Below, in pieces: positions 34,942 through 46,518 of a stretch of DNA of 64,000 bases; positions within the stretch are counted from its first letter, which is position 1, and each line of letters begins with the position of its first letter. The position numbers and the translations under genes are program-made. The stretch is from the NCBI GenBank assembly GCA_017562135.1, contig QEYB01001387.1, positions 20,224-84,223 on the forward strand, given 5' to 3'. Below the pieces are notes generated by a model. That model saw only the letters and a program-made list of their open reading frames with translations. It was not told where the DNA came from and did no database searches. The DNA is from Dipylidium caninum. Taxonomy: Eukaryota; Platyhelminthes; Cestoda; Cyclophyllidea; Dipylidiidae.

Positions 34942-36790
34942 GGCACCGATAGGTTTTCTTCGATCGTCGTTGTCAACGATATCCTTAGTCTCTCTTCCAA
35001 CTTCCCTAGTTCGCATAACGCTATCCTACATACTGCCGTTCTGTCACCAGCATTTGCACCCACTCACGGCGGTAGTATCAAAGGCTCTATTAATAATAAC
35101 GCTTAGGATAAATGTGGAAATATCGGAAAGGTCAATGGCTTGAGAAATAGCAATTTAGGAGGAGAAGGCGGGGACCATTGATGCCGTCAACGGAGTTTGA
35201 GTTGAGGAAGACTTTATCTGATAATTTACTACTCAGAGCGTGTGAGTAACTTTGCGTTGTCTGCTTCTTCACAGCACCATCAACCATCTCCTCACCACCA
35301 ATGGCCACGACAATTATTTCGACATTAATTTCTATCATTCTCACACTCACTCGTTTCATTTGAGACCAGCTTGGTACCTGACGTCACCCACATGTCAAAA
35401 TGGCCTGACATGAGTCAGAGAGTTGGTAATGAGGATCTGTCTCAACGTGGCTGTCCTCCTTTCGCTTGCGCACATCCTCACTGCCTCATGCCAGGCGAGC
35501 TGTTGATGCAGGTGACGTGGAGAAGCAGGCAATGAACATCACTTTATCAAATAAACTGCTCTTGCCAGTACCTGCCACTGGAGAGCACGAAGATTTGAAT
35601 GGTGCGAAGTGCGTTTTGAGTTCTGCTAATACTCGTACACTTTTGTCTGCGGATCGCATGCCCATTGTGAAGTCGAATTGGTTCTTTATTGTGAAGCTGT
35701 TGCGATGATCGGGAGTACTTAGTGTGCTATGCGGCATGTTCGCTTGTCCACCTCATCCCAGCCTCATTCACGCGTGGTCTGTGAAGTAGCCACTTTTATC
35801 AGTGTATTCTTTGTCATTTCAGGCGAATCAATGGATTTCAATCGTTTTCGGTGGAAACAAAGGGAAAAACTGTTCATTTGCTTGGCTGCATATATTTCGA
35901 GAGATCCCCTCCACTGTCAACAATGTCCAGAACACAATGCATTCTTTCATGACGCAGACGCGTATTGACTCTGTGATGAATTGATGGTGTTCCATTAACG
36001 ACAGATAATTTTTGACTGCTCTTAGAGCTTAAGTTGCAAGTGGTATTTATGAGCTACTCTGTGTGAGTAGCGTTGGGACTTGCGAAAATTTCACGAGCGA
36101 ACGAATGAGATTGAGTCAGTATTTCCCTTTATTTTTCTACAAAAACTAGGTGATATGTCCGGTGCCTCATTGGGACTCTCGCATACCCTCCCATTGCAAC
36201 CCTGTTCATTCCATGCCACCGTCACGTCACACAAGCGACCAGACTTAGGCCATTGAGAAGGACAAGTTCAATTCTCCGAGTATGTCCCACAACAACATCA
36301 TATGCATTTGTTCGCACAGAGTTGTCAATTTTCTTCCATGAAGTAATGGGAAAATGGTTGGTTGCACTAACCTAGAAAAATTCTCTCCATTAATTCTACT
36401 AATTCCACCACAATGGCTTCCGTGTCATGACGCACACAGAGTTGAGCAGACTTGATGCTATAATGTTTTGGTATTTTGTTGCTCTGACCGTGTGAGGTGA
36501 ATCAACTCGCCTAACCTAGGCCATTGCCTACGGCCCCTCCCCTCCGTTCGAGTGCATCCCATCTCATCCGAGACCATCAAAATATGCTTACCAGGATGTT
36601 TACTTCTCTACAGCACTCATGCCACCTCGGCATGGCTGTGTGGAGAATTACACTTTTCTGCTCACAGGTTGCTGCAGAACTGAACCATGTCCACTTGTTA
36701 TTTCAGAAGCTACAAGCGCTTGCTGGGCAACAATAGGGAGACTGGCAAGTTGGTTACTTCCACATATCCCTTTGAACGCCCTGCATTCTC
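34942..36790 (+). pseudogene. B2: degenerate multi-exon paralog
   Basis: Exon homologs at 34942-35106 (exon 3-like), 35275-35413 (exon 2-like), 35495-35708 (exon 3-like), about 35823-35866 (exon 4-like), about 36316-36353 (exon 4-like), and an H-like exon 4 starting after CTCACAG near 36668. Every piece is open as in B1, and the last reads CCRTEPCPLVISEATSACW without the B1 frameshift. The pieces still do not join into one frame. Confidence 0.5.
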
Positions 36791-36901
36791 TCCACTTACC
36801 CAGCCACTATGCCTCTTGTCATGAAGAAGTCACAGATTCGTGCACATTCTTGGCAATAGTGTTCTCGCACTTACCCTGTTTTGGCATGACTGCACCCTTA
36901 T

Positions 36902-37264
36902 TTGGCAGTTCTCTTGCCTCAGTGTCACATTTCTCGCCCTACGTTAACCGTGAAATTGACGAAAGATGATAAGCTACCGGGTCAGAAGGTGGGACCTATC
37001 CACACCTGCCAGTCCACGAATGTCTGCTCCCCATTACATGTTTGTCACGGTACTTCACCACACACTACCCTAATCCGTGTGCTAGAGCGTATTCTTCTCA
37101 CCAAGTTAAATGATTTCCCCGCATATCATTTTTCCCTTTACCTTGGGACTATGACCGCCAATCCACGGAGATGCGTAGCAGTATGGATGACAGCCGACAT
37201 GCCCTGTTTATATTGGCCGAATTTACCTCCTTTGATACAGGTGAGGCACGTTACCTACGAGTAA
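36902..37264 (+). other. Conserved open frame of 120 codons
   Basis: Identical in frame to 52429-52791 (minus) and to the 3' part of 9912-10406. Contains two cysteines near NPRRCVAVW and DMPCLYW. Unknown; possibly a former exon, possibly chance. Confidence 0.3.
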
Positions 37265-38050
37265 CTAAATTTTTAGACGATAGTGCAACATTGGAAGAAA
37301 TAGGGCAATACTGTGAAAGTAAGTAAGTAAGCCTCCTCCCCTGTGAGAAGACCAACTCATCGGCAGAAGCACAAGTGGCAGATCTCTTTCATATTCACCG
37401 AGTGGTCGTTCGAAGACCGTTGCTTTGACGTGGACTAAAGCCAAGCTTCTTCTATTCCGGTAATGCATGTGGATTCCTTAGTAGCCTCTGCAAAAAGAAC
37501 TATTTCGATTCCAACAAAATTGTGCGAAGGTGCAGGTGCTGCCGACAGTGTGTTTTCCATCATCCAGACCACTTTCAATGCGTTCTCGACATGAATTCGG
37601 GAGGAAGAAATCAGTTTCACCTTAAGTTGGTGGCTGCGTTCTGTTGCCCAGTGGTGGAATTACCTGTCAACAAATAGACAATGTACATTTCTTTGTAATG
37701 CCCTATTTCGTTGTTGAGGCGCTGTCGAGTTGCTGATTGCTCACCAAAAGGTTTTGTTGTTCTTGACATAGGTAGCGGAGAGAATGAGAAAATAACTGGA
37801 GACAGTTTTCATTCACATTTCGCCAACTAAAACACAACTGGCGCTCTTTCGTCTCACTTGTCTCGGTGATTCAAGTCTGTGTTATTAGACGTCCCTTCTC
37901 CTCAGAACACAACTATCGCCACAGAACTCGATGGTTTTGGGGGAAGGCACACAAATTGGCTTCATCGTCTCCATCTGCAATGAGCTGGAGGGCGATCCTG
38001 CGCAGTTCCTGCCAGCCATCTGCAAGATAAACCAAATCACAAACTGTCAT
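37265..38050 (-). pseudogene. R module of unit 2 with intact cysteine-less exon 2
   Basis: The exon-2 homolog 37434-37265 is 170 nt, begins after GGCTTTAG in the family phase, and runs open to a stop (HYRLKI end). It keeps the FERPLGE core but lacks C86 and C98. The exon-1-like segment lies near 37.81-37.68k. As a whole it is a relic on the strand opposite to C2. Confidence 0.45.
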
Positions 38051-38271
38051 TGCGCGGCCAATTCACCACTGGCTTTTGCCACCAACCACATTAAACTATA
38101 TAATAACTAGATTACGCTGACTGCGTTTTCGTTGTTTTAATCATTCAGCCAACACACACTTCACCCTTCTACTCTATTGCCGCCTACTTTTGAGTTCAAC
38201 GTTTCATAACTACTGTGATGTTTGTGACTGCCCACCAAGGTGTGAAATCAAAGACACAACATGCTTTAAGG

Positions 38272-38277
38272 TATAAA
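38272..38277 (+). promoter_or_regulatory. TATA box of gene C2
   Basis: TATAAA in AAGGTATAAATTGTACACTG, 45 bases before the start codon. Confidence 0.75.
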
Positions 38278-38321
38278 TTGTACACTGTGCACCAGACCGA
38301 TCACCACGTTTCGTGAAAGCG

Positions 38322-40436
38322 ATGCTATTTCGCCTGCTCTTTCTCTCTATGCTCTCTACCACCAATATTGTCAAGGTTGGTAGCGGCCACAACGCAACTA
38401 TCATAATCAGACACAAACTAACAAGTGAGTCAATATTTCATGTGAATTGGTACCTCAGGCAACTGTCCCAAAGTGCGCAATCTGACGGTAGAAATGAGTA
38501 GCATTGTAAACTACCTTGTGGCTCGCACTTATAATAAAACCCTCGTCACGTGGCCTGAAAAGGAGACCATCTGGGAATCGTTTCCTGAGGACGCGTTTTG
38601 GACTTCCAGTTGCGCAATTGACGGATTGTCAAACAAGGACTTTAATTGCTCTGCAGTAGGGCATGATCTGCATTTCAAGTACACACATCGTACACAAGGA
38701 CGACGTCGGTAGTTTTAGTGAATTCGTCCCCCATACTTTATTCTATTCCTTGCATACAAACTGAGAGTATATGTTATTCATGATTGCTAAAGACATGCCA
38801 TCAATCTATTTTTTGTAACAGGAGGAAAGTTGAAATAGCAAAAGCTTATTCCATCTCGAATCTGTCTGTTGACCTGCATCTGATGCGGCGCAACGATGGG
38901 TACATTCAAATCAAGAAGGCGTCTTTCCCTAATGTCGAGGTCACTATCAAGCACATTTCGTTGCCCTATACGGTGGAGGAAATTAACAGAATAATATTCG
39001 ATGTACTTCGTGGGATTCTCCTGAGATCATCCTGTCGCATACAACTAATGAAAGGTATGCACTGATTACACTTCCATATGTTGATTGATTAAATTTGCAC
39101 CCCTCGTTAGGGCCTTAGTTGCTTCCGCCCTCCCCCTTTCACCTCTTCCTGTGTCTACATCTTGGTCAGACTACCCCACTAACAGGGCAATCCTAGGCTG
39201 ATGGACATGGCTCCATGTAGGGAACGTTGAGACAAAATAAGAGCTTTAAGCTAAAATGACATTTGCACACTGAGGAAGGCATCAGGGCTGCGAATAGGCC
39301 TGCTTGCACGTAGCAGCCCTTTCTCCCTAAGTCCGGCAATCAGAGGTAGACAGATCCATCAGTTGCACTTGGTCAAGCACCCGAAGCCAGCACGGAGAAG
39401 TGTGATGCCGAAAATGTCACGAAGACAGTAGAAGGACTGTGCCTTCTTACCTGAAGTGGTGACCTCTGCCAATCTCCGAACCTGAAGAGAGCAATGGACA
39501 TGGTGATGACCGATTCCAGGAGGTTCTTTCATTCCGCCATACCACACCGATGGTCATATGCTCAGCGTTCTGCACCAAAAGCCTAGAAGGATGTATTTCA
39601 CTGGCACCGGTTACGGAAGCGTAGAATGCATGATGAAACGTGAGCAGTCGTTGAAATGGTGAGCGTTTGGAACGGTTGCCAACTGTAGGGCCTGTCTACC
39701 ACTTTGGCTTGACGAAAGTAGTCATATGGCCTGTTTTCGAAGGTGCACACTTCAGCAAAACACGGATAAATAAAGAATGGACATGACTCTACAAGGGCTG
39801 TGGTATTTGACTCAAGTCTGTTTATTAAAGTTCTTTCTTGCAATTGGCATTTGAGGTGATTCTACCACCCCAAATTAGGTTTCGTAGATCAGCGCCTACG
39901 GGAGCCCATCACGTGGCCCATTTCCTTCCCAGTCCATTCCATCTTATCGCATCGTGAACATTCAGAAATGAATGAGTTGGATGTTCTCTGATCCGCCGCA
40001 CATATGCTACGTTAAGAAAGATAATTTTAACCTACTAACTCACTTTTCGTTTCAATGGATCAAGTCGACTTTCATAAAGCAATGCAAAATCTGGTCAGTT
40101 GATAACTTGCACATATGTACACGATTTCCACCCTGATCTCTCCTATCCAACCACAATGCCTACTGCCACTAGGTAGATACACGGTAATGCAGATTTCTTC
40201 CGATAGAGTTTTGGTGATGTGAGCTACGTAAGTTGACTGTCCACAAGTACGAGTCACAATTTTCATCCCAAAGTAAAAGGAAAACCCATTTCACTGGAGA
40301 AATACAAGTAGTCAGAGCGAACAAATGCAACGATATGTATCTAAGGCGGAGTAATTTGTAAACGCCCGTTATTCCACGCCCTCCTTTTTATCTAATGACT
40401 TTATAACATTTTCTTTAGCGTAAGCAAAGCCAGTGA
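38322..40436 (+). CDS. C2: secreted four-cysteine protein, subtype C, with mutated exon-4 acceptor
   Basis: Exons 38322-38424, 38459-38708 and 38822-39054 are open and in phase; 40056-40093 and 40419-40436 are the expected last exons. The exon-4 acceptor reads TTTCAA instead of TTTCAG (C1 has TTTCAG), so normal splicing should fail. Reading into intron 3 gives G-M-H and stop at 39065, a protein of about 198 residues. The signal peptide is MLFRLLFLSMLSTT. Cysteines sit at 37, 86, 98 and about 189, as in A. Five sequons (NAT, NLT, NKT, NCS, NLS) suggest heavier N-glycosylation than A or E. The donor of exon 2 (TCGGTAGTT) is weak but matches the phase. Confidence 0.6.
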
Positions 40437-41230
40437 AGAGGGAGCAATGCTCGTCGGAGTGTCCATCAATGGTCTCGACACTTGCCTGTACCAATAAAAA
40501 GTGATTGATTCTAGTCAACAATTTTTCAATGGGAAGCTAGTGGTAGGAAACTGAGGGTAGACTGTCGTTGAGAAAGAAGCTTACTTATTCTAAGAGGGAT
40601 CGAGAGAAATATCGCGTGCGTCAGCTTTCGAAGCGTGAGGTACGTTGGGTAGACTCTGTTGCCATCTCGGCACCACATTTGTGGTGAAGACCTAAATTCG
40701 TGCAAACAACATGCAAGACACCCCTCCTAATGCCAGAAGAAGAAGCAGAACTCATACGTCAGGCTACACATCCTGCAGCATGAGTCTCCCCGTGTCCCAA
40801 GGTGTGAGATTAGGAACCTCACGTTCCAACTTCTCTTCGCGCTGCCTTCGCTCACGTCCATGAACCCGAGTGACTTTCGGAAGTGAGCAGATGTCACGTC
40901 ATCCGGCTAGTCGACACAGTGATACGTTGACACTCGCAACACTTTACTGCACTGCAAGTTGGGCAACTGTCTTCCCCACACGCACTTCAAGTCCGTGAAC
41001 ATCTCCACCCAATGAGTCTGTCGTCAGCTAGTCCCCAGCATTCTTTGGAATGATCAACGAAGTGCAACTTGGAGTATTAGCAGCCGTAATGCTTTTCTCA
41101 CTACGCACCATTCCATCCTTATTAGGGTCGATTTAATGCGATGCAAACCAAATGGTAATCAGAGGAATAGGTGGAAAGCAAGGCCCGTCAGCTGCAGGCA
41201 CTTCTGATTAGCGCATATATACTTACTCTC
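40437..41230. other. C2 3' flank
   Basis: Matches 13581-14390 closely, including the inverted exon-3-like remnant (minus, about 41.0-41.35k, here with a shifted frame). No gene. Confidence 0.4.
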
Positions 41231-42029
41231 CCATAAGTTAACACCAGTGTGCACCCTCTCTTTCCCATATGTAAAGTGGTCGTTCGAGGGGTACGACAAA
41301 TATCCCTTTCTTGTTCTTTTTCCCCCGAGATGTGAAATACGCTTAGTATGACATCGCAACAGTCAAAAGAAATCCCTCCCAATTAGAATAGTCGCATCTT
41401 TCCACTCAATCATATGAAGGTTACCGAACAAATTGCCGACTGAATAAGATCTCTCTCTTCTTACATTTTTGCCAATTTTAACATTGACTAAGAAGACAGA
41501 AGTTAGCAACTCTAGTAGGAGACATATAGAGTATAATTGCATTTAATCGAATAGCAGAAGATTGACAAAAATGTCAACGAGGATACTGTACAGACTCCCA
41601 CACCTCCACTGAAATATTGGACTAACCGAAATGCAACTCACGTTTAACTTTAAAGCAATTAAACATGGTGCTGTTTATTCCTTCGTGTGTGCAATCGAAT
41701 TTGGAGATGCCGTCCTTGCAACTGATTGCCCAGGTGTTTGCCGCTTGACGCCACTTGAAGATTTATTTCTTGTAAGCTCCAATGGTGTAAGTTGCAAGGG
41801 TGCAGGTACCTGCCGTGCGGACAGAAGCAGCAACAAAAGGAGCGTAGCCTCCAACGGTTTTCCCCACTTTCAGCGTCGTGGGCAAATGCATTAAATTAAA
41901 GTTGAGCATTGTGTCACAAAAGGCAACTTGAATACAGTCGAACTGACATTGCTCCAGACTCGTAATTGTAATTCACATTTCCCAAAGAATGCACGAGGTG
42001 GCAGCCTAACTACTACACTCATTTGATTC
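41231..42029. other. Diverged spacer with open frame 41631-41894
   Basis: The plus frame at 41631-41894 (87 codons) has five cysteines and looks protein-like, but the corresponding part of unit 1 (14.7-14.95k) is interrupted by stops, so conservation does not support it as a gene. Confidence 0.35.
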
Positions 42030-42341
42030 GTGCTACGCGACACACACACGACAGCATTCGTCTCCGACCTTCTGCGTGTGAGAAACCTGTTCTCTACTAA
42101 ACAAGCAATCTCCCATGCCAACTCTATGCACACTCAACCCATACCCGTCTACTTCAATGAAGCTAATTTCCGCCTACACACCATCTCAAGTATGAACAAT
42201 GGATCCGCCTTAATTTCACTTCATCCACAACAGTTTAACATTTCCACTTCTGCACCGGGTGTGTGCGTCATTCTTACTCGAGTGGGAGTGGAGCAGATTT
42301 TAATGGCCAATCGCAGGTGGAAAGTGTCCGAGCTTTGGTGA
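42030..42341 (+). other. K2: conserved open frame of 103 codons
   Basis: Contains NLFSTKQAISHANSMHTQ, aligned in frame with K1 (18426-18710). Later residues (FNISTSAPGVCVILTRV) loosely resemble exon 3. Possible divergent exon-3 homolog; weak. Confidence 0.35.
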
Positions 42342-42389
42342 AAACACCGCTATGATTGGAGAGACTCGACGAGAAATGATGTCTCCAAG

Positions 42390-42476
42390 CCTTCACACAA
42401 TTTTGTTGAAATCGACATAGTGTTTTGCAGAGGCTACTAAGGAATCCACATGCATTACCGGAATAGAAGAAGCTTG
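42390..42476 (+). other. 87-bp transposed fragment of the R module
   Basis: Matches 23502-23588 at the same length (CCTTCACACAATTTTG to AGAAGCTTG), differing by about one base. This is exactly the piece missing from the R copy at 51.63k, where 618 unrelated bases stand instead. Confidence 0.8.
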
Positions 42477-42544
42477 TAACACGCTGAAATCCTTTCACAA
42501 TGCACTCTCAGACTGGACAGGGAGAAGGTATGCGGGCAAACAAT

Positions 42545-43436
42545 GGATATTCGTCACAACTTAGTTCTTAAGATGTGCCGGAATGGATTGACCAGGTGAT
42601 ATCGCTATTTAGTACCTATGGAAAAGTTTCTACACATCAGTGGTGAGGAAATTGCTTTCTTCCTCAGGTTTTCCGAGTGAGACCAGTTCTATGACAACAG
42701 TCAACTCGACCAGTTCATATCACGGCACTCGAAAGCCACTAGTACCAATCCCGATTGGTATGAAGAACTTGAGCGAATGGGACGTTAATCACAGAGGAAA
42801 AAATCAGCAGACCAACGTACTTCCTCACAAGATAATTCTTCTCGCTTTGCAACGCCCACCTGGCACGACGCATGGCCGACATCGTTCGCATGACATGAAG
42901 ACGGCAATCGAGAAGTGGAAGGTGCAGTAAGATGTAGGCTTAGTCTCTTCTTTTGCCTTCTCTTTACCCCTTTCTTAATTCATTTGATATGATTGCAGTC
43001 GATTTGTGCTCTACAAGAGCTGGTATAACCTGTCTTCTGAGTCTCTGATAAACTTACTAAAGGTGTAGGAAGAGAGAGGGATTATTCTCTCTTCAATTTG
43101 TCCGTTAGCCCTCATATGGGTGAGAGGAAGGATGCGATCCTTCAAGTCAAAAGTGTTTCCTTTGACTCCTACTATATCCCACGAAGCCAATTTCACATGT
43201 CTAATATGGGATACACTTTTGACGATTCTCCTAACGCCATCGTGTTGCATGTAGGAAATGAAGGGTACCAGTTGGTGCCAACGTATGGAAGATTAAGTGA
43301 ATATGCTCTTCCCATAAGGGCCAGTTGCTGCTTGCACTCGTCTTTCAGTTCTTTCTTCATTACCATTAGTGAATATGTGCTGCACATAAGAGCCTACTGT
43401 TGCCTCGACTTGCTCTTCACGTCTTTCTCGCATTAA
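42545..43436 (+). pseudogene. L: strongly diverged paralog (exons 1-3)
   Basis: Possible exon 1 end at about 42.55-42.60k before GTGATA. Exon 2 candidate 42668-42921 (254 nt against 250 in the family) follows TTCCTCAG in the family phase and precedes GTGCAG. Exon 3 starts at 43069 after GGTGTAG: ERDYSLFNLSVSPHMGERKD aligns with TDRAYSIFNLVVNLRLMQQG, and YGRLSEYALPIRASCCL aligns with the FRKAFLMISC end. Exon 2 and exon 3 phases do not match by one base, and no TATA box or signal peptide is clear, so I treat it as a decayed gene, though a functional diverged member is possible. Confidence 0.45.
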
Positions 43437-43566
43437 CATTATGCTTACGTTACATTAGATGGATCTTCATAAGGATGCAATTGCGCTTAGCGCGAAAAGC
43501 ATTATGGCTGCAAATGCCTCAAGTTGCACCTCGTCGATTATTCCAGTGAAGCCCGAGGGCCAGCGC

Positions 43567-44210
43567 TCAACAGACCCACATGGGAAGAATATTGTCCGAA
43601 ACCGCGGTGCAGCATAATGTTGCGAGGGCCTTGACATCTGAACACATTCTACCTCATCATGTGACACACAATGTCAGGAATACTTCTTTAGCTCCCACTT
43701 TGCTCTATCCGCCTTTAATAGAAGTTAGGGAGGGGGTTGGGACAGACTGTAATGTAGTTGTCTCCCCCTTCATTGACCTCGAGTATTCTGGTGCCCCATC
43801 CGAGAAACGGATTGTGCACTGCTTTTTATGTCTGAACTGTGTGTTGAGTTCTCAGCAGTATGTCTGCTCCTCTGCTGCGAGTACCCACGCAGATACATAT
43901 CCCTCGCAACTGTCTAACCGTCTCCTTCGCACCGACCCATCCGGTGAGTTGGTAACTGCCGATGTTCATCATTGTCATCCTCCTCTTCTCATGCACATCC
44001 ACGGTACTGGGTGGCGGTTAACAAAATTGTTGCCAACCCCAGAGTTATTGCCTATACTCACGGACCTAGGCCATGTAGAAGCATCCGGTCCCAACGGCAG
44101 CAGAAGTACCAAAGCGTCTAAACGAAGCACACTTCAGATATATGCTGAAACATCGAGTAGCTTAGTGGTCTGAGAGTTGGTAGTCTGCGGAGGAGCAGGC
44201 GAAAGAAGGC
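43567..44210 (+). other. G2: conserved module with the longest open frame (197 codons)
   Basis: The frame 43580-44173 starts near GRILSETAVQHNVARALTS and ends SSSLVV. G1 at 22.0-22.6k is a close copy broken by indels. The first 25 residues are homologous to the G-like frame after M. I recognise no domain, and the composition (many S, T, L, P) is not decisive. Confidence 0.4.
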
Positions 44211-44219
44211 GTCAAAGGG

Positions 44220-44690
44220 GTTTGAGTAGAGAAATTGACTGGATCTGGAAATTTATTCTCACGTCATACCTAACTCTACTCACAGCGTGCGAGTAACTTA
44301 GGAACGTCTTACTCTTGCATAGCACCATCAGTCTACTTCTGAACGACAATAGTCACTACAAGTGTTTCGAGGGTAATTTTCTCATTTCCCCATTGACATA
44401 ATATCAGTTGAGTGTCGCGTTTAAATCTGTGCATAAGGCGTGTTCTTCACTCGTTTTCTCTTGATACGAGCTTAGTACCTCACCACGCCGACGTTTCATG
44501 GGCTAGAGAGTTGGTAATGCGGATCTGTCGCGAAATGACTGCCTTCATTTGACTTTAGCACATCCTCATTGCCTCATGGTAGACCTGTTGTTGATGCAGG
44601 TGACGTGGAGAAGCACGTAATTATCATTGTGGCTACTCTCTGGAGGATAGTTTCCAACGAATGAATAACAAGTGTTTATGGTGGATCATT
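44220..44690 (+). pseudogene. Diverged B-like module
   Basis: Aligns with 8330-8720 of B1. The exon-2-like piece reads STISLLLNDNSHYKCFEGNF where B1 has TIYHLLTTNGHDSYFDINFY. An exon-3-like start after ATGGTAG keeps VVDAGDVEKH against AVDAGDVEKQ. It ends around 44.65k. Confidence 0.4.
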
Positions 44691-45600
44691 AGAATCCCCA
44701 GACGCAGCACATCCTGCAGCTTCATTTGGTGCACGGACCCTTCCAATGCAGCATTGGCGGTTGGCTGTTGCAAGGGAGGGCGCAGGCGTAATTGTCTTAC
44801 ATATTTTTCTCTCGCATGCAGGCGAGGTTGGATTCCTGCCCAGCAGTTTGACTTGACACAGAGGCTGAGTTGCTCACCTTCACTGGCTCTTCACAGTGGC
44901 GCGAGATGTGAGCGCAGATGTTGCGCCTGACTTGTTGGTAGACTACGTTTACTCGTGTCATTCGAGCGACGCTCATCACTGGCATACAGTTGTCAGTTTG
45001 CCCATGTCTGGGTAGGAGGAAGCCTTGTTCGCCAAATTCCTCTGAACTTCGACGTCCCCTTGTTTGCATGATACATGTCAATCTACTCACTTCCAACTCG
45101 CAGTATGAGCATAGGCAATATAACCAACTGCTTCCCCTACTTGGCCATGTTCTCCCTTCAACGTGGCAGAACTCGCGGCTGGCGCTGAGATGGGTGGTGG
45201 GCGAGTAGGTGAAGGGAATGCGACTCGAGGTGATTGAGACCACCTCCCAGGAGTTGAGTGTCACACTCTGTGGGCTCGCGTGTGATTCCATGATAGGGAA
45301 CGGAGGCGAGGAGGACAGTGCGTAATAACTTGACTTCTGTGGTTGTTAAATCATATTATGTCAGTGTTGGTCAGACAAGCCGATGTGCATGATTTGGCTG
45401 ATCGCCACTTATTAACATTGGTGCAAGTCTTAAAGCATCCCATTTGATTTCCTAATTGTTAGAGGGAAGCCCAGATGATGCATGCAGTCTGAATGAGGAA
45501 TGTTGTCTCACCTCGTTTCATTAAGTTCCAAATGATTGCGTGCGAATGCACGTCTAATAGGCCTTGCAGGTGTTTTGATTTCGTTACTGGTGATGGCTGA
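44691..45600. other. Spacer between B-like and H4 modules
   Basis: The part after 45.2k is homologous to the first bases of the window. Open frames exist on both strands (44797-45291 minus, 164 codons; 44990-45208 plus) without conserved copies elsewhere in the window to test them. No splice or promoter signals recognised. Confidence 0.35.
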
Positions 45601-46518
45601 GAAGGAGAAGCGTTTATCCGACCAATTCTTTGCCAACAAATACCAACAATGAAGAAGGGTAAATTGCGTGGTGAAATATGAGAAGCAGGTTAATTGGTGA
45701 GATCTTGGGACGTTTGCCAAATATGTGGACTGTCAAACGCTGTGAGTTGGTAGATGCAACCACTTGACCCGCCACGAAGACCTCCCCTAAGGACAAGCGT
45801 CACTGAGTTAGGCATGAATACGAACAGGATTGTTCACGAGCTGCGGCAATTGGCTGCATGTCTGATGGCTGTCAGTCTTTGTTTTACTACCGTGTGATGT
45901 TATCGCTGGCCAAATAATGGATGATATGATCGGTCCCTTATAGAGGGCTATCGCACACCCTCCCATTCCATCCCAACTCATTTCATCCCATCGCCTCCTG
46001 TTTGCACACATAACCGACCAAAACATGGGGTAGTGAGAGGGACGATTCTAATCAGCCGAGTATGCCGCTGAACAAAATCTAACATTCTGCGCAGCATGGG
46101 GAATTGGTTGCCCGGTTCGTTGGCTGCATAAACCCAGAAGAATGCTCTCAAATGATTGCGCCAACTTAACCACAATGTCTCCCGTGCCATGAGGTACGCA
46201 GCGTTGTACAGAATTGACGCAATAATGTTTTGTGTCTTTGTTTCTCTGACCGCGAGAGGTGAATCCAGTCGACTAACCTAGAAAATTGCCTACTCTTCCC
46301 TCGCCTCGCCCCGCCTCGCCTCATTTCGATTTGCCTCTCCTCCTCTCCCCTCCTCTCCTCTCCTCTCCTCTCCTCTCCGTTCCATTCCATTCCATTCCAT
46401 CCAATCCGAGACCATCAAAATAATTTTATCAGGATGTTCACTTCTCTACTTTATATATGTCATTTCGGCTTGGGTGTGTTGAGAAGTTAATATATGTGTT
46501 TATTCTCATAGTTTGCAG
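45601..46518. other. H4 upstream part with short CGCCT/CTCCT tract
   Basis: Diverged copy of the H upstream region; the CGCCT tract (about 46302-46321) is short and imperfect, followed by CTCCT units to about 46378. No gene. Confidence 0.45.

Noticed and set aside
44797..45291. 164-codon minus-strand open frame
   Set aside because: No conserved copy, signal peptide, splice context or recognisable domain; it may be chance.
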